Of a stretch of 59,823 nucleotides of DNA, positions 59,660 through 59,823 are shown piece after piece. The DNA comes from Anaerolineae bacterium (GTDB taxonomy: Bacteria > Chloroflexota > Anaerolineae > J036 > Brachytrichaceae): the NCBI GenBank assembly GCA_947476335.1, contig CANJQH010000013.1, forward strand, positions 1 through 59,823, read 5' to 3'. A model generated the notes under the pieces. The model was not told the origin of the DNA. It was given only the letters and a program-made list of their open reading frames with translations, and searched no databases. Within the stretch, counting starts at the first letter, position 1. The number at the start of each line of letters is the position of its first letter. Position numbers and translations under genes: made by a program.

Positions 59660-59823
59660 ATTTCCGGAATAAACAAGGCTCAAACGCAGAGGGCCTTGGC
59701 AAAGGATGCCAGAGCATCAAAGTTCATGTTGCGCAGCAAGGCACACGCGAAACGCTCGGTGCGTAGATGCATCACAAAGGCATCAAGCAACGCATCAAGT
59801 TTGGTGAAGGTGTGATTGTGACT
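59608..59823 (-). mobile_element. Insertion-sequence end with 3' part of a transposase-like gene (partial)
   Basis: A minus-strand reading frame enters from the right edge and ends with TGA at 59680-59682 (47 codons visible: FTKLDALLDAFVMHLRTERF near the start, NMNFDALASFAKAL near the end). The non-coding 59608-59679 would be the terminal segment of the element. I cannot name the IS family from this fragment; the transposase call rests on its position across a broken gene and on the compact helical tail. The exact terminus is uncertain because only one end is visible. Confidence 0.45.

Overview
This 59.8 kb window reads as a chromosomal segment of a GC-rich bacterium, most likely a member of the Chloroflexota and probably from a metagenome. 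This is an inference from protein style: a TAT-like lipoprotein solute-binding protein with an APAATE-type linker, DUF951, an MGDG-synthase-like glycosyltransferase, a DUF5060 glycosidase, TrmFO and a CASTOR/POLLUX-type channel. No rRNA or other taxonomic marker was available. Three tRNA genes are present: Leu-UAG, Val-GAC and Arg-CCG. There is no phage and no CRISPR array.

Layout. 1-5671 (minus): an oligopeptide-type ABC transporter operon (binding protein, two permeases, two ATPases, the last one cut by the window edge). 5940-7787: a secreted GH5-like glycosidase. 8191-13515: a pseudo-receiver OmpR-type regulator, then a minus-strand operon with an M50 protease, a TyrA-like oxidoreductase, a GT4 glycosyltransferase, an ABC-2 exporter permease and a HAD phosphatase. 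13600-19915: DUF951, an MGDG-synthase-like enzyme, a hyper-acidic protein, an O-antigen-ligase-like protein, ClpP and trigger factor. 20123-36283 (mostly plus): tRNA-Leu, a histidine phosphatase, RsmD, a NAGPA-type lipoprotein, TrmFO, an aminotransferase, an Fe-ADH-like enzyme, Gfo/Idh, an ACT protein, S21, YqeY, a 7TM-HD phosphohydrolase, YbeY and UxaC. 36318-41039 (minus): a Dlt-like acylation operon. 41525-45741 (minus): a CASTOR/POLLUX-like channel with two uncharacterised membrane partners. 46192-57605: an S8 protease, tRNA-Val, RluA-type synthase, PlsY, a DtxR regulator, GT2, PfkB, SDR, YtxH, a broken LuxR/MalT-type ATPase, a methyltransferase, a PhoB-like regulator, PhoU and tRNA-Arg. 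57845-59823: aspartate kinase, then an FkbM methyltransferase fragment that runs into the end of an insertion sequence.

The most interesting biology is the operon at 36318-41039. A 42-residue single-pass microprotein, too short for ordinary ORF calling, ends in W-I-Y-Q-G-F. It lies directly upstream of an MBOAT acyltransferase, an SGNH-fold esterase/transferase, an acyl carrier protein and a fatty-acyl-AMP-ligase-like enzyme. This reproduces the parts list of the D-alanylation (Dlt) machine (X, B, D, C, A) with an acyl-AMP ligase in place of DltA. It predicts an extracytoplasmic glycan or polymer acylation pathway that uses a C-terminal tyrosine acyl shuttle.

The intergenic DNA carries three families of short non-coding inverted-repeat elements (MITE-like). 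Family A (seven copies plus a remnant) has GTAAC...GTTAC ends and mostly 8-bp target duplications, like IS66-family ends. Family B (five copies) sits at CTAG with TA duplicated, like IS630/Tc1 insertions. Family C (four copies) has 9-bp target duplications. Several genes have a -10-like hexamer only 6-10 nt before the start codon, suggesting leaderless transcription. Local 10-15 bp tandem repeats decorate many intergenic gaps.
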